Source: Haloimpatiens lingqiaonensis
Lineage (GTDB): Bacteria; Bacillota; Clostridia; Clostridiales; Clostridiaceae
Assembly (NCBI RefSeq): GCF_044502415.1
Contig: NZ_CP172402.1
Direction: 5' to 3' (one strand)
Length of the DNA stretch: 64,000 nt
The notes below the pieces were generated by a model. It did not search any database. It saw only the letters and a program-made list of their open reading frames with translations, and was not told the DNA's origin. Numbering within the stretch: position 1 is the stretch's first letter; the number at the start of each line of letters is the position of its first letter. The position numbers and the translations under genes are program-made. This document shows, one piece after another, positions 25,832 to 34,110 of the stretch.

Positions 25832-27184
25832 GTGAAAGGAATAGTTATAGGTTCAAATAAAAGTGGTGGCGGAAAGACCACTGTTACTTTAGGATTAATG
25901 AAAGCGTTAATGAATAAAGGATTCGAAGTGCAAGGATATAAAGTGGGACCGGATTACATAGATCCAGCATTTCACTCTACAATTACAGGAAAATCATCTA
26001 GAAATTTAGATATTTTTCTAATGGGAGAAGAAGGTGTGAAGGCAAGTTTTTCTAGGGGAAATGCAGATATTGCTGTAGTAGAAGGAGTTATGGGTTTATA
26101 CGATGGTAAAGGAATAGATGCTGAATACTCCACTGCTCATGTAGCAAAATTATTAGATTTACCAGTGGTTTTAGTACTATCTCCTAGTGCACAAATGGCA
26201 ACATTGTGTGCGGAGATAAATGGTATAATAAATTTTGATAATGTGAAAATATGTGGAATAATTTTAAATAATGTAAGTGAATCTTATTATAGAATATTAA
26301 AAATAGCCATAGAAAGTAATTGTAAAACTAATGTTTTCGGATATATACCTAAGGATGATAGGTTAAGTATAAAAAGTAGGCATTTGGGATTAATACAAAG
26401 TAGTGAAATAAGTGATATTAACAGTAAAATAGATATTTGTGCTGAATTAATATATAAGCATGTGGATTTAAATGCTCTCATAAAAAACATGAATGAATGT
26501 AAACAGTATGAGGATAATTTTCACGTGAAAAATAAAAATATGAAAATTGCCATAGCTTATGATAAAGCTTTTAGTTTTTACTATAAGGAAAATTTAGAGA
26601 TGCTACAGGAAATGGGGGAAGTTACTTTTTTTAGTCCAATTGCTGATAAAAAGCTCCCTAAAAATATAGATTTCCTATATATAGGTGGCGGCTACCCAGA
26701 AGTATTTATTGATGAACTTTCTCAAAATAAATCAATGTTAAATAGCATCCATGATCAATTAAATAATGGACTTAAGTGCTTTGCAGAATGTGGAGGATTA
26801 ATGTATTTAACTAAAGGATTAGCTACGGATTATAAAGAAGATGAGAGTAATAAATATATGTTTAATAATTATAAAGGATTAAACATTAAAGATACTGTTG
26901 GATTTTTTAATGGAGTAAGTTATATGACAAATAGGCTCCAAAATTTTGGGTATGCACAAATTCAAGTAAATGCAGAGAATAGCATAGTTTCTAGTGGAAG
27001 TAAGATAAACTGCCATGAATTCCATAAATCTAAGGTAAATTGCAGTGAGAGGAAAATTTATAAATTGCAAAAAGAAACAATTACAGGAGAAATAAAACAG
27101 TGGGAGTGTGGCTATGTTAAGAAGAATGCATTGGGAGCATATGCTCATATACATTTCTTTGGAAATAGAAATTTTTTAAAATAA
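25832..27184 (+). CDS. cbiA: Cobyrinate a,c-diamide synthase
   Basis: CbiA amidates the a and c carboxylates of cobyrinate using glutamine and ATP. The 450-residue protein has an N-terminal dethiobiotin-synthase-like ATPase domain with the P-loop SNKSGGGKTT (about residues 7-16) and KVGPDYIDPAFH. Its C-terminal class I glutamine amidotransferase domain has nucleophile C320 in FAECGGLMYL, and the histidine in AYAHIHFFGN. The start is GTG, with GGGGGAG five bases upstream. It is the last recognised enzyme of the cluster. cbiP, the cobU/S group and a cobalt transporter are not in this window. Confidence 0.95.
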   Translation: MKGIVIGSNKSGGGKTTVTLGLMKALMNKGFEVQGYKVGPDYIDPAFHSTITGKSSRNLDIFLMGEEGVKASFSRGNADIAVVEGVMGLYDGKGIDAEYSTAHVAKLLDLPVVLVLSPSAQMATLCAEINGIINFDNVKICGIILNNVSESYYRILKIAIESNCKTNVFGYIPKDDRLSIKSRHLGLIQSSEISDINSKIDICAELIYKHVDLNALIKNMNECKQYEDNFHVKNKNMKIAIAYDKAFSFYYKENLEMLQEMGEVTFFSPIADKKLPKNIDFLYIGGGYPEVFIDELSQNKSMLNSIHDQLNNGLKCFAECGGLMYLTKGLATDYKEDESNKYMFNNYKGLNIKDTVGFFNGVSYMTNRLQNFGYAQIQVNAENSIVSSGSKINCHEFHKSKVNCSERKIYKLQKETITGEIKQWECGYVKKNALGAYAHIHFFGNRNFLK

Positions 27185-27350
27185 TATTTTTGATTTTATC
27201 ATTTGTACAAATTGTTTTTTTTGTTGTATAATTTTTCAGAAGTAGAACATAGAGATTGAATTATATACAAAATTAAATAAAAAGGTTGTTTAATCTTAAG
27301 CAAGTGATAGAGAGTTTACTTATGAAAATTATATGAAATTAGGTGATAAA

Positions 27351-27623
27351 ATGAATTATGTTTTTATTAGTTTAGAAGAGAAAGGCAATGCTATAGCGGA
27401 AAAATTAAATATGTTTATTGGAAGTGATGTTTATTACCATTATGAATTAAAAGATTTTGATATAACTAAAAAGGTGGAAGAATCTTTAGAAAAAAATCGA
27501 AAAATTACTATTATAACTGCTATAGAAACTTCAAATCTATTGGAAAAGTTCAAGGACGTAGAGAAAAGAAACTTGATATTCATATATGACTATAAAAAAG
27601 ATATAATGAAGCCTATGATATAA
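27351..27623 (+). CDS. Small protein, CbiG N-terminal-like pattern
   Basis: This 90-residue protein has AGGTGAT just before ATG 27351 (an in-frame ATG at 27333 is less well placed). I do not firmly recognise it. The pattern VFISLEEKGNAIAEKL...DVYYHYELKD parallels the start of the CbiG here (VIVSVTKAGDSIAKII...YVYTREM). A later stretch, KITIITAIETSNLLEKF, parallels the NIIFISSTGIAVRSI strand. It could be a stripped CbiG_N domain or an unrelated alpha/beta protein. It follows cbiA by 166 bases and ends in a long hairpin made from the dispersed repeat. Confidence 0.6.
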   Translation: MNYVFISLEEKGNAIAEKLNMFIGSDVYYHYELKDFDITKKVEESLEKNRKITIITAIETSNLLEKFKDVEKRNLIFIYDYKKDIMKPMI

Positions 27624-27681
27624 CAACAATACCTGTCCCTCAGAAAATAGGGACAGGTATTGTTGTTATATAGGGACAGGT
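27618..27681 (+). terminator. 23-bp hairpin built from two inverted GGGACAGGT repeats
   Basis: Bases 27618-27640 and 27649-27671 are perfect reverse complements with an 8-base loop, and each arm contains one repeat copy. A third copy follows at 27672. The hairpin starts in the stop region of the 90-aa gene and would be a strong terminator or RNase-resistant structure, although it has no long T-tract. Confidence 0.75.
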
Positions 27682-27765
27682 ATTATTTAAAATGAAATGT
27701 ATGAATATAAAAATATTTTTTGAAGATAATAATAAAGAATTAATTTATAAGGAGGGAGTTTGAAT

Positions 27766-27930
27766 ATGAAAGATAAACGTAATGATAGTATAGAATGTAC
27801 AGTGAATGAGTGCAGATACCATTCTAAAGATGCAGATTATTGTACATTAAATAAGATAAGAGTAGTAAAAAATGATATTATGGCAGAAAGTCAGGAATCT
27901 ACTGACTGTGGAAGTTTTGAAATGAAATAG
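27766..27930 (+). CDS. DUF1540 protein (54 aa)
   Basis: The protein contains the DUF1540 cysteine pattern: IECTVNECRYHSK, then YCTLNKIRV, then TDCGSFEMK. The family consists of very short probable metal-binding proteins common in clostridia, and their function is unknown. AAGGAGGG precedes the ATG by about 8 bases, which is strong. A terminator follows at 27940. A second DUF1540 gene lies 170 bases downstream. Confidence 0.85.
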   Translation: MKDKRNDSIECTVNECRYHSKDADYCTLNKIRVVKNDIMAESQESTDCGSFEMK

Positions 27931-27939
27931 CATAAATTT

Positions 27940-27981
27940 AAATATAAACTCTGATTTTAAATTAGAGTTTATATTTTTTTT
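27940..27981 (+). terminator. Terminator after first DUF1540 gene
   Basis: AAATATAAACTCT and AGAGTTTATATTT form the stem, with a long T-tract after it. Confidence 0.8.
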
Positions 27982-28103
27982 AATTTAATATATTTATTCG
28001 TAATACATAGCATTTATTGAAGGGTTAAACAGTATTTATTAAGTAAAGATAATATATTTTGTGAAGTATAAGCAATAATAAAATATAAAATAATGAAAGG
28101 AAG

Positions 28104-28331
28104 GTGAAAAAGCTGCTTTGTAGTAAGAGCAGAAATATAATGAATAATAAAAATTTGGGATTTAATATTTCGGATTATAATGAAAATATAAAATGTAGTG
28201 TTAAAGAATGTAAGCATCATTCTAAATCAGAAAATTATTGTACGCTAACAAACATAATTATAGATCAAGAGTTCCTTGATGGTAAAGGGAACTATACTAA
28301 ATGTGCTAATTTTGAAAAACAAGTAACTTAG
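28104..28331 (+). CDS. DUF1540 protein, second copy (up to 75 aa)
   Basis: IKCSVKECKHHSK, YCTLTNIII and TKCANFEK repeat the DUF1540 pattern of the preceding gene, so the two are paralogues. The start is uncertain. GTG 28104 directly abuts AAAGGAAG, and ATG 28140 (63 residues) has only a weak site. The four cysteines are conserved between the copies, while the linkers differ, which points to an old duplication. Confidence 0.75.
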   Translation: MKKLLCSKSRNIMNNKNLGFNISDYNENIKCSVKECKHHSKSENYCTLTNIIIDQEFLDGKGNYTKCANFEKQVT

Positions 28332-28409
28332 AGTATAATTTTAGTAGGCAAAGATAGTAGTAATTACTGCTTAGAAAATTTAAAAGGAGATACAAAAAGT
28401 ATCTCCCAT

Positions 28410-30055
28410 GTACATAAAAAATCCATTATAATGTAAGTTAAGAAAACTATAAGATAATGGGTGATATTATGTACAATACAAGTTTAAACGATAAAGAGAT
28501 AACTTTCAATGATTTAGAGAAAAAAATATATAAATATGTATGTGAAGAAGCATGTAGGTTCATGAAAGAGGTGCTAATGCACCTAGACCGAAGGTTGTTG
28601 GATGAAAGAGATACTAAAGTTTATAGAAATAAAGGTTTTAAACATACGTGTTTAAAAACTATAATGGGAAATATAGAACTTGATAGACGTATATATGAGT
28701 ATAAAACTGATGATGGTAAACTGGCTTATAAATTTTTATTAGATGAATATTTGCAAATGGATACAATAGGACATATTTCAACTACGTTAGTAGAAAAAAT
28801 CGTAGATAATGTGACTAATGTTTCTTATAGGGATACTGCAAAAAACATTAAAGAGTTAACCAACCAAGAAATCAGTCATACAGCAGTATGGAATGTAGTA
28901 CAAAAATTAGGTTCTAAACTTGAAGAAAAAGAAGAAAGAAAAATACTATTAAATAAAAAAGGTAAATTAAATGGATCGAAAGAAGTTAAAGTTTTATTTC
29001 AAGAAATGGATGGAATTTGGTTGAGTATCCAAGGAAAAGATAAACCTAAAGGAAAAAAGTCTAAAAAGAAAGAGCTAAAGCTTGGAATAAGTTATGAAGG
29101 CTGGAAGAAGAGAAGTGGTAGTAAGGATGCTTATGTAGTTGAAAATAAAATAGCTTGGGCTAGTTTTGATAATAGTAAAAAATTTAAAGAGCTTAGTGAT
29201 GCTAGCATTGCTGAAATTTATAATATAGATGAAATAGATACAAGAATTTTAAATGGAGATGGAGCATCATGGATAAAACAAAGTTTAGGAGAAGAAGGTG
29301 TATATTTTCAGCTAGATCCATTTCATAGAAGCCAGGCTATAATAAGAGCTATTCAAGATAAAAAAGAAGCTCATAAATTAATAAAAATGTTGAATGAAGG
29401 AAAAGTAGAAGAAAGCTTTGAGTATATAACAAATTTAATGATTAAGTATACTGACGATGAAAATAAATTTAAGAAATTAGAAAAGTTATACACGTATTTT
29501 TTTGATAACAAGATAGGATTAAAGCCATATCAGCTAAGGGAAGAAATAAAAATGCCGAAGGCTCCAGAAGGATTAGAATACAGAAATTTAGGTACAATGG
29601 AGCACAATATATGTGATGTATTAGCTCAGAGAATGAAAGGAAGAAAAATGAGTTGGTCTATTAAAGGTGCCAATAATTTAGCTAAAATACTAGCTGAAAA
29701 AGCAAGTAAAAGAATATACAATGTGATAAATGAGGTATGTTCAGGAGTTGTTTCAGATGATAAATTAGAAACAATAACAGAGATGATTACATTAACAGCA
29801 GCTGATGTAAATAAGAAGGTAAAGAAAAGTAAGTATTATCCTATACAACAAGCAAGAGTACCATTTACAGGCTGCGCCATGACTAATGGAAGAAAAGCTA
29901 TACAAAGCTTTTTTAAAGAAAAAAATTTTAGTGAACTTATTTATAGATAGTTTTAAAATTTTGAATAAAAAGTTAACGGGATAAGTGCGCCCTTTCGGGC
30001 TGCGGGCGAAGCCCTTTTGGAATAAAATTTTCAACTGAATTTATAATGGAAAAAT
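28410..30055 (+). mobile_element. ISLre2-family insertion sequence
   Basis: TCCATTATAA occurs at 28422-28431 and inverted at 30041-30050, bracketing the transposase gene. The outer limits are approximate because I could not fix a target duplication. A GC-rich hairpin near 29988-30015 after the gene is probably its terminator. Confidence 0.6.
28469..29950 (+). CDS. ISLre2-family transposase
   Basis: The protein (493 residues from ATG 28469, with GGGTGAT upstream) matches the ISLre2/UPF0236 transposase layout. It has a helical N-terminus with RRLLDERDTKVYRNKGFK, a central catalytic region with VLFQEMDGIWLS and ILNGDGASWIKQ, then FQLDPFHRSQAI, and a C-terminal NLGTMEHNICDVLAQRMKGRKMSWS. An ATG at 28457 is in frame but overlaps the ribosome binding site. 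The gene is intact. Confidence 0.9.
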   Translation: MYNTSLNDKEITFNDLEKKIYKYVCEEACRFMKEVLMHLDRRLLDERDTKVYRNKGFKHTCLKTIMGNIELDRRIYEYKTDDGKLAYKFLLDEYLQMDTIGHISTTLVEKIVDNVTNVSYRDTAKNIKELTNQEISHTAVWNVVQKLGSKLEEKEERKILLNKKGKLNGSKEVKVLFQEMDGIWLSIQGKDKPKGKKSKKKELKLGISYEGWKKRSGSKDAYVVENKIAWASFDNSKKFKELSDASIAEIYNIDEIDTRILNGDGASWIKQSLGEEGVYFQLDPFHRSQAIIRAIQDKKEAHKLIKMLNEGKVEESFEYITNLMIKYTDDENKFKKLEKLYTYFFDNKIGLKPYQLREEIKMPKAPEGLEYRNLGTMEHNICDVLAQRMKGRKMSWSIKGANNLAKILAEKASKRIYNVINEVCSGVVSDDKLETITEMITLTAADVNKKVKKSKYYPIQQARVPFTGCAMTNGRKAIQSFFKEKNFSELIYR

Positions 30056-30191
30056 TAAGAAATAAAATTGCCCACTTTAACTTGACACAAACAACAAGTA
30101 ATTAAATATTGATTATTGATATTTTCTATATTAGGATGAAAATATATGAATGTTAGTATAGAATATTAAATTTGATAGATATAACTTTTGA

Positions 30192-30226
30192 GCACTTAAG
30201 ATATTAAAGAGTAATATTTTAAGTGC
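30192..30226 (-). terminator. Terminator of the RAYT-like gene
   Basis: GCACTTAA-AATATT type arms form a long imperfect stem immediately after the minus-strand stop codon at 30227-30229. Confidence 0.55.
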
Positions 30227-31162
30227 CTATTTTGCATATTGTAAGAACTTCTCTACTATGTCATTATGTTTAGTTTGAATTAAAAAAACTCCATTATTGC
30301 ATAATTTATAGCAATCGTAAATATTTACAATATTTAGGCATTCACCTATTTCATTATAAGTTAAATTGCAAAGACATTTTAATAGAACTATGCAGAGAGA
30401 TTTAAAATTCTTGTATGAATTTTTGTCTAACATATCTACTTTCCCAGAATATATATTTTTTTTAACAAAATTTATTATCTTATTAGAGTCATAATCTCTA
30501 GGAATAGAAGTTCTATTGTTCATACAATCATAATTTATATCTAGAGTGCAATCTGAAGAAGAGCTATTCTTTTTTAGCGATAAAGTAAAATTGGAAGAAA
30601 GTTCAATATTTTTGGCATTTTTCAAGAAATTTGTATATAGAATCCTAGACTTTATTAAGTCTTTACTAAATAAGCTTAGAATAAATCTAGTATTTATTAA
30701 ATCGTATTTATTCTCTAATTTTCCAAGATATATACCTAAACTAGAATAACAATAATTTTCAACATTTCCTCTATATTTTTTTATATCTTTTGGATTATTG
30801 TGAATGTAAGAGCTACAGTTTAATAAATATATTTCATCTAGTATTAATTTGCTTTTGAAACGGTCACTAAAAACATGTCCTTTTCTTTTGTATTTTTTAT
30901 TGTAATATAACGCGTAGCTTAAGTTTACCCCATGCATAAATTTACTTATATCAGCACCTTTGCTATATATTAGAATATGAACATGAGTATCCATTAAACA
31001 ATAAGCATATATTTCAATTTTATATATAGTTTTATATTTATTTAGAATTTGAAGAAATTTATCTTTATCTTTAGGAGTTTTAAATAGATAAATTTCTGAC
31101 ATGCTCTTTAACATTATATGATAAGTTCCTAAAAACTCTTTTAATCTAGCAAATCTAGGCAT
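30227..31162 (-). CDS. REP-associated tyrosine transposase-like (RAYT, Y1 family)
   Basis: The protein (311 residues from ATG 31162, with GGGAGGAAG upstream) begins MPRFARLKEF. It carries the Y1-HUH motif THVHIL (H60 and H62), tyrosines in SYALYYNKKYKRKGHVF around residues 83-91, and YLLNCSSYIHNNPKDI. This is the RAYT layout rather than IS200 TnpA. A C-terminal extension of about 120 residues contains LTYNEIGECLNIVN, like the DnaA-type helix-turn-helix found on some RAYTs. RAYTs act on REP palindromes as single copies. A hairpin sits directly upstream (31184-31224). Confidence 0.85.
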   Translation of the reverse strand: MPRFARLKEFLGTYHIMLKSMSEIYLFKTPKDKDKFLQILNKYKTIYKIEIYAYCLMDTHVHILIYSKGADISKFMHGVNLSYALYYNKKYKRKGHVFSDRFKSKLILDEIYLLNCSSYIHNNPKDIKKYRGNVENYCYSSLGIYLGKLENKYDLINTRFILSLFSKDLIKSRILYTNFLKNAKNIELSSNFTLSLKKNSSSSDCTLDINYDCMNNRTSIPRDYDSNKIINFVKKNIYSGKVDMLDKNSYKNFKSLCIVLLKCLCNLTYNEIGECLNIVNIYDCYKLCNNGVFLIQTKHNDIVEKFLQYAK

Positions 31163-31183
31163 TTTACTTCCTCCCTCGTATAA

Positions 31184-31224
31184 TAAGTTTATAGCAGTCA
31201 TTTAACTGACTATAAACTTATTTA
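31184..31224. repeat. Inverted repeat upstream of the RAYT-like gene
   Basis: AATAAGTTTATAG-AGTCA pairs with TGACTATAAACTTATT, with a 3-nt bulge. It lies immediately upstream of the ribosome binding site of the minus-strand gene, so it is in its 5' leader. It may be a REP-like substrate, a regulatory hairpin, or the end of the neighbouring IS110. Confidence 0.55.
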
Positions 31225-31249
31225 TTTTTATATTTTAGTATAGATAAGA

Positions 31250-31615
31250 AAGTATCTATGTTTTTCTGTGGGGATTCTCCCAATTCCATAGTTGCTGTCT
31301 ATTCTACTTTCCAATCTGTACAGATTTCATTTAACTGTTTATAAAGGAATTTCCTAATGTTAAAATAGTCCTAACGGAACTTTAGCAAAGGTTACTGCTT
31401 TTTTCCTCCTGCAAAACTTATTGTTATTGCCTATTAAGCTTGCAGCCTGACCAGAGTATCACATTCTGCTTACACAAATGTTGCATCTCCATTCGTAGCC
31501 ACCAGCAAGGTATTTCGCATGGATGAATGCTGATTACGCGAGGGTGCAGTCAGTGCTCTGGATTAGGATAATTCCTTTGTAAGTTTCCTCATTACTCTCG
31601 AAAGGTGGTGATTTC
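31250..31615 (+). ncRNA. IS110 left non-coding region, candidate bridge RNA
   Basis: About 370 bases of non-coding, relatively GC-rich sequence precede the IS110 transposase. It contains CCAGAG (31451-31456) paired with CTCTGG (31556-31561), and a GCAT-ATGC hairpin near 31519. IS110-group elements are known to encode a bridge RNA at this position, with two loops that pair to target and donor DNA. Exact RNA ends and guide loops are not resolved here. Confidence 0.55.
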
Positions 31616-32890
31616 ATGAAGAAAGTAGATTACTTATCAACTCTATTTGTTGGTATTGATATTGGTGCGAGACAAAACGTTGTCTCTGCAATTAATTTTG
31701 AACAGGAATTTTTAATTAAAATGAAGCCTGTTCCTAACACGCAATCTGGTGCAGATCAATTGGAAGCTATTCTTGTTGATATACTTAGCAATAGTACCTT
31801 TAAAACTGTCATAATTGGCTTAGAATCTACTTCGTTTTATGGTGTACATATTGCAAATTTTTTATCTGCAAGTGAAAAACTTATACCTTACAAACCATAT
31901 GTCTACTGTTTGAACCCTAAGGAAGTCGCTAACTACAAAGACTCCTTCAACTCTCTTGATAAAAATGATGGCGTTGATTCTTTTGTCATTGCTGACTTTG
32001 CAAGAGTTGGCAGAATTCATACTGAGCCTTGGCGAGGTTCTCAATATCTTGCTCTTCAAAGGCTTACAAGACATAGGCTTCATATAGTTGAATGCTTAAC
32101 CAGAGAAAAGACTTACATGTTATCCAATGTATTTCTTAAGTTCAGCGAATTCGCTTTGTTACAAGGAGAAGATCATCCTTTTTCTAATAAATATGGTGCT
32201 ACCGCATCTTCAATACTTACTGAATTTCTATCTTCTGAAGATATTGCAAATACTTCAATTGAAGAACTTGTTGACTTCGTCAGTAGAAAAAGTCGTAAAA
32301 GGATTTCTAATCCTCAGATAACTGCTGAAATTCTACAGCAGGCGGCACGTAATTCATACCGTCTTGATAAATGTTTGTATGAGCCATTAACAACCTCTAT
32401 TGCTTGTTCTTTCAACTGTATTCAAGCTTTTGATAAAGAACTTAAAGCAATTAACAAAGCTATTGAAAAAGCTGTTATGGGAATGAACCCTGTGGAATAT
32501 CAAATATTAATGTCTATCCCAGGTTTTGGTCCTGTTTACTCCAGTGGCATTCTTGCTGAATTAGGAAGTGTGCATGCCTTTCCTAATAATGATGCCATTG
32601 CTAAATATGCTGGCATCGTGTGGAAAGAAAATCAATCTGGAGGCTTTAAAGCTGAAAATACACCTATGAACAAAGCTGGTAACCGTTATTTACGCTATTA
32701 TCTGATAGAAGCAGCAGGAAGTGTCGTTTGCCATATTCCTGAATATCAAAAGTTCTATCAGAAAAAATTTGCTGAAGTAACTACACATCAGCACAAACGG
32801 GCACTCGCACTAACATCTCGTAAATTAATTCGTATGATTTTTGGATTGCTGGCTAAAAATCAGCTCTACTCTTCAAATAGAGTAGATTAA
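31616..32890 (+). CDS. IS110-family transposase (DEDD recombinase)
   Basis: The 424-residue protein has the RuvC-like N-terminal domain with FVGIDIGARQNVV, IIGLESTSFYG and DKNDGVDSFVIADFARVG, which supply the D-E-D-D set. The C-terminal Transposase_20 domain has LMSIPGFGPVYSSGILAEL and WKENQSGGFKAEN, containing the serine used for strand exchange, and NKAGNRYLRYYLIEAA. It is intact. Codon use is richer in C and T at third positions than in the neighbouring genes, consistent with recent arrival. AAAGGTGG precedes the ATG. Confidence 0.93.
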   Translation: MKKVDYLSTLFVGIDIGARQNVVSAINFEQEFLIKMKPVPNTQSGADQLEAILVDILSNSTFKTVIIGLESTSFYGVHIANFLSASEKLIPYKPYVYCLNPKEVANYKDSFNSLDKNDGVDSFVIADFARVGRIHTEPWRGSQYLALQRLTRHRLHIVECLTREKTYMLSNVFLKFSEFALLQGEDHPFSNKYGATASSILTEFLSSEDIANTSIEELVDFVSRKSRKRISNPQITAEILQQAARNSYRLDKCLYEPLTTSIACSFNCIQAFDKELKAINKAIEKAVMGMNPVEYQILMSIPGFGPVYSSGILAELGSVHAFPNNDAIAKYAGIVWKENQSGGFKAENTPMNKAGNRYLRYYLIEAAGSVVCHIPEYQKFYQKKFAEVTTHQHKRALALTSRKLIRMIFGLLAKNQLYSSNRVD

Positions 32891-33153
32891 ATTTCATAAT
32901 TATACAAACATACATTCTTATTGGACTGTATGCTTGTTAAGGTTACCCTTTTTTAAAGAAATCATTTCATTTTTCTTTTATTTTGTTCTTGACATATTAC
33001 CAAATTGCTTAAAGTGTAGAATATATTATATTTATATCCAAAATTAATTTATTTAAACATTAAAGTATTTATAAGTAAAAAATGTTTTAAGGTTAAGAAT
33101 AATTGGTTAAAAGATTTTATATTAAATTGGCTATATTTTAAACTATTGAGGAA
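32891..33153. other. Gap after IS110, right end of the element
   Basis: A hairpin-like pair (AACATACA...TGTATGCTTGTT, about 32905-32940) lies soon after the transposase and may be part of the right end. No gene is visible to 33204. Confidence 0.4.
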
Positions 33154-33191
33154 TAAAAAAACTCACAACTCATTATTAATTGAGCAGTGAG
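33154..33191 (-). terminator. Terminator of DUF4397 gene
   Basis: On the minus strand CTCACTGCTCA and TGAGTTGTGAG pair (one internal mismatch) and are followed by seven T. Confidence 0.65.
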
Positions 33192-33204
33192 AATGTTTAA
33201 TATA

Positions 33205-33861
33205 TTAGAATTTTAAATAGGTGTTTCCGTCTAGTGGAATTAAAACTTGCAAAGGTGGATTACCAGTAGAAAGGCCTACTGCATATATTGAATAAAAGCG
33301 ATTTTGTTTTAAGCGTATATTAGGTACATTTAAAATGATGGTATCAGTATTTGCTAAACGAGCTTGTAATGTATATAGGCCAGGGGCTACAGAAATATAA
33401 TCAGTTACTTCTTTATATGCCACATTTTCAAATAATTTATTGCCATTTGGAAGGGTAATATCTACAGGGGGACTATCTGGTGAAAGATGAATAAATCGTA
33501 CTAGAGTTTTATTGTTCGGAATTTCTTTTATAGGTTCAGAAATAAGATCTATAGATATATTAGTTAGCTTTCCAATAGCTGCTGCAGTAAATATTTTTTT
33601 CTCAGGAATAAAAATACTAGTATCTATAACAGGGTTTTTTTTATTTCCTGCTGGAAATACCATTAAATTATGCAATCCTGTGGGTATAGGTAAATATTCT
33701 GTGAAGTTTTTATAAGGTAAGTTTCGAGCAATTAATTTTTTATCTAGGTATACATCTACAGCAGGAGCATCAGGAGAAGCATGAAGAAGTCTTACGTATG
33801 AAAAAAAAGGAGTTAATCTATAGAATTGATTATAGTTAAAAAAATATGGATTAAAAAACAT
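33205..33861 (-). CDS. DUF4397 protein with two repeats
   Basis: The 218-residue protein contains two DUF4397 modules. The first starts SYVRLLHASPDAPAVDVYLD (about residue 21) and the second LVRFIHLSPDSPPVDITLPN (about residue 120). These are beta-sandwich domains usually found on secreted or surface proteins. No classical signal peptide precedes the first module here, only an aromatic/Asn-rich start. AAAGGATAT is correctly spaced from ATG. Function unknown. It is a single gene with its own terminator. Confidence 0.88.
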   Translation of the reverse strand: MFFNPYFFNYNQFYRLTPFFSYVRLLHASPDAPAVDVYLDKKLIARNLPYKNFTEYLPIPTGLHNLMVFPAGNKKNPVIDTSIFIPEKKIFTAAAIGKLTNISIDLISEPIKEIPNNKTLVRFIHLSPDSPPVDITLPNGNKLFENVAYKEVTDYISVAPGLYTLQARLANTDTIILNVPNIRLKQNRFYSIYAVGLSTGNPPLQVLIPLDGNTYLKF

Positions 33862-33970
33862 ATAAAATATCCTTTCATTAAAATACTACAATATAATTAT
33901 ATGATATGAAATAAATTATGTTACAAAGTAAAATAATCCAGTGATTTACAGTAATTTACAGTAATATGAC

Positions 33971-34083
33971 ACCTGTCCCTAAAGAATATCCTTAGAAAAC
34001 CTCAAAAACAAGACCTGTCCCTGATATTTACTGATATTTAGGAGGGACAGGTCTTGTTTTTGAGGTAAATATCAGGGACAGGT
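33971..34083. repeat. GGGACAGGT cluster with a 24-bp perfect hairpin
   Basis: Copies are at 33971 and 34013 (inverted) and 34043 and 34074 (direct). Bases 33999-34022 and 34043-34066 are exact reverse complements with a 20-base loop. The hairpin lies downstream of the minus-strand MFS gene and could terminate it. Confidence 0.9.
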
Positions 34084-34110
34084 CTTATGAAAATTTTATA
34101 AAATTAATGT

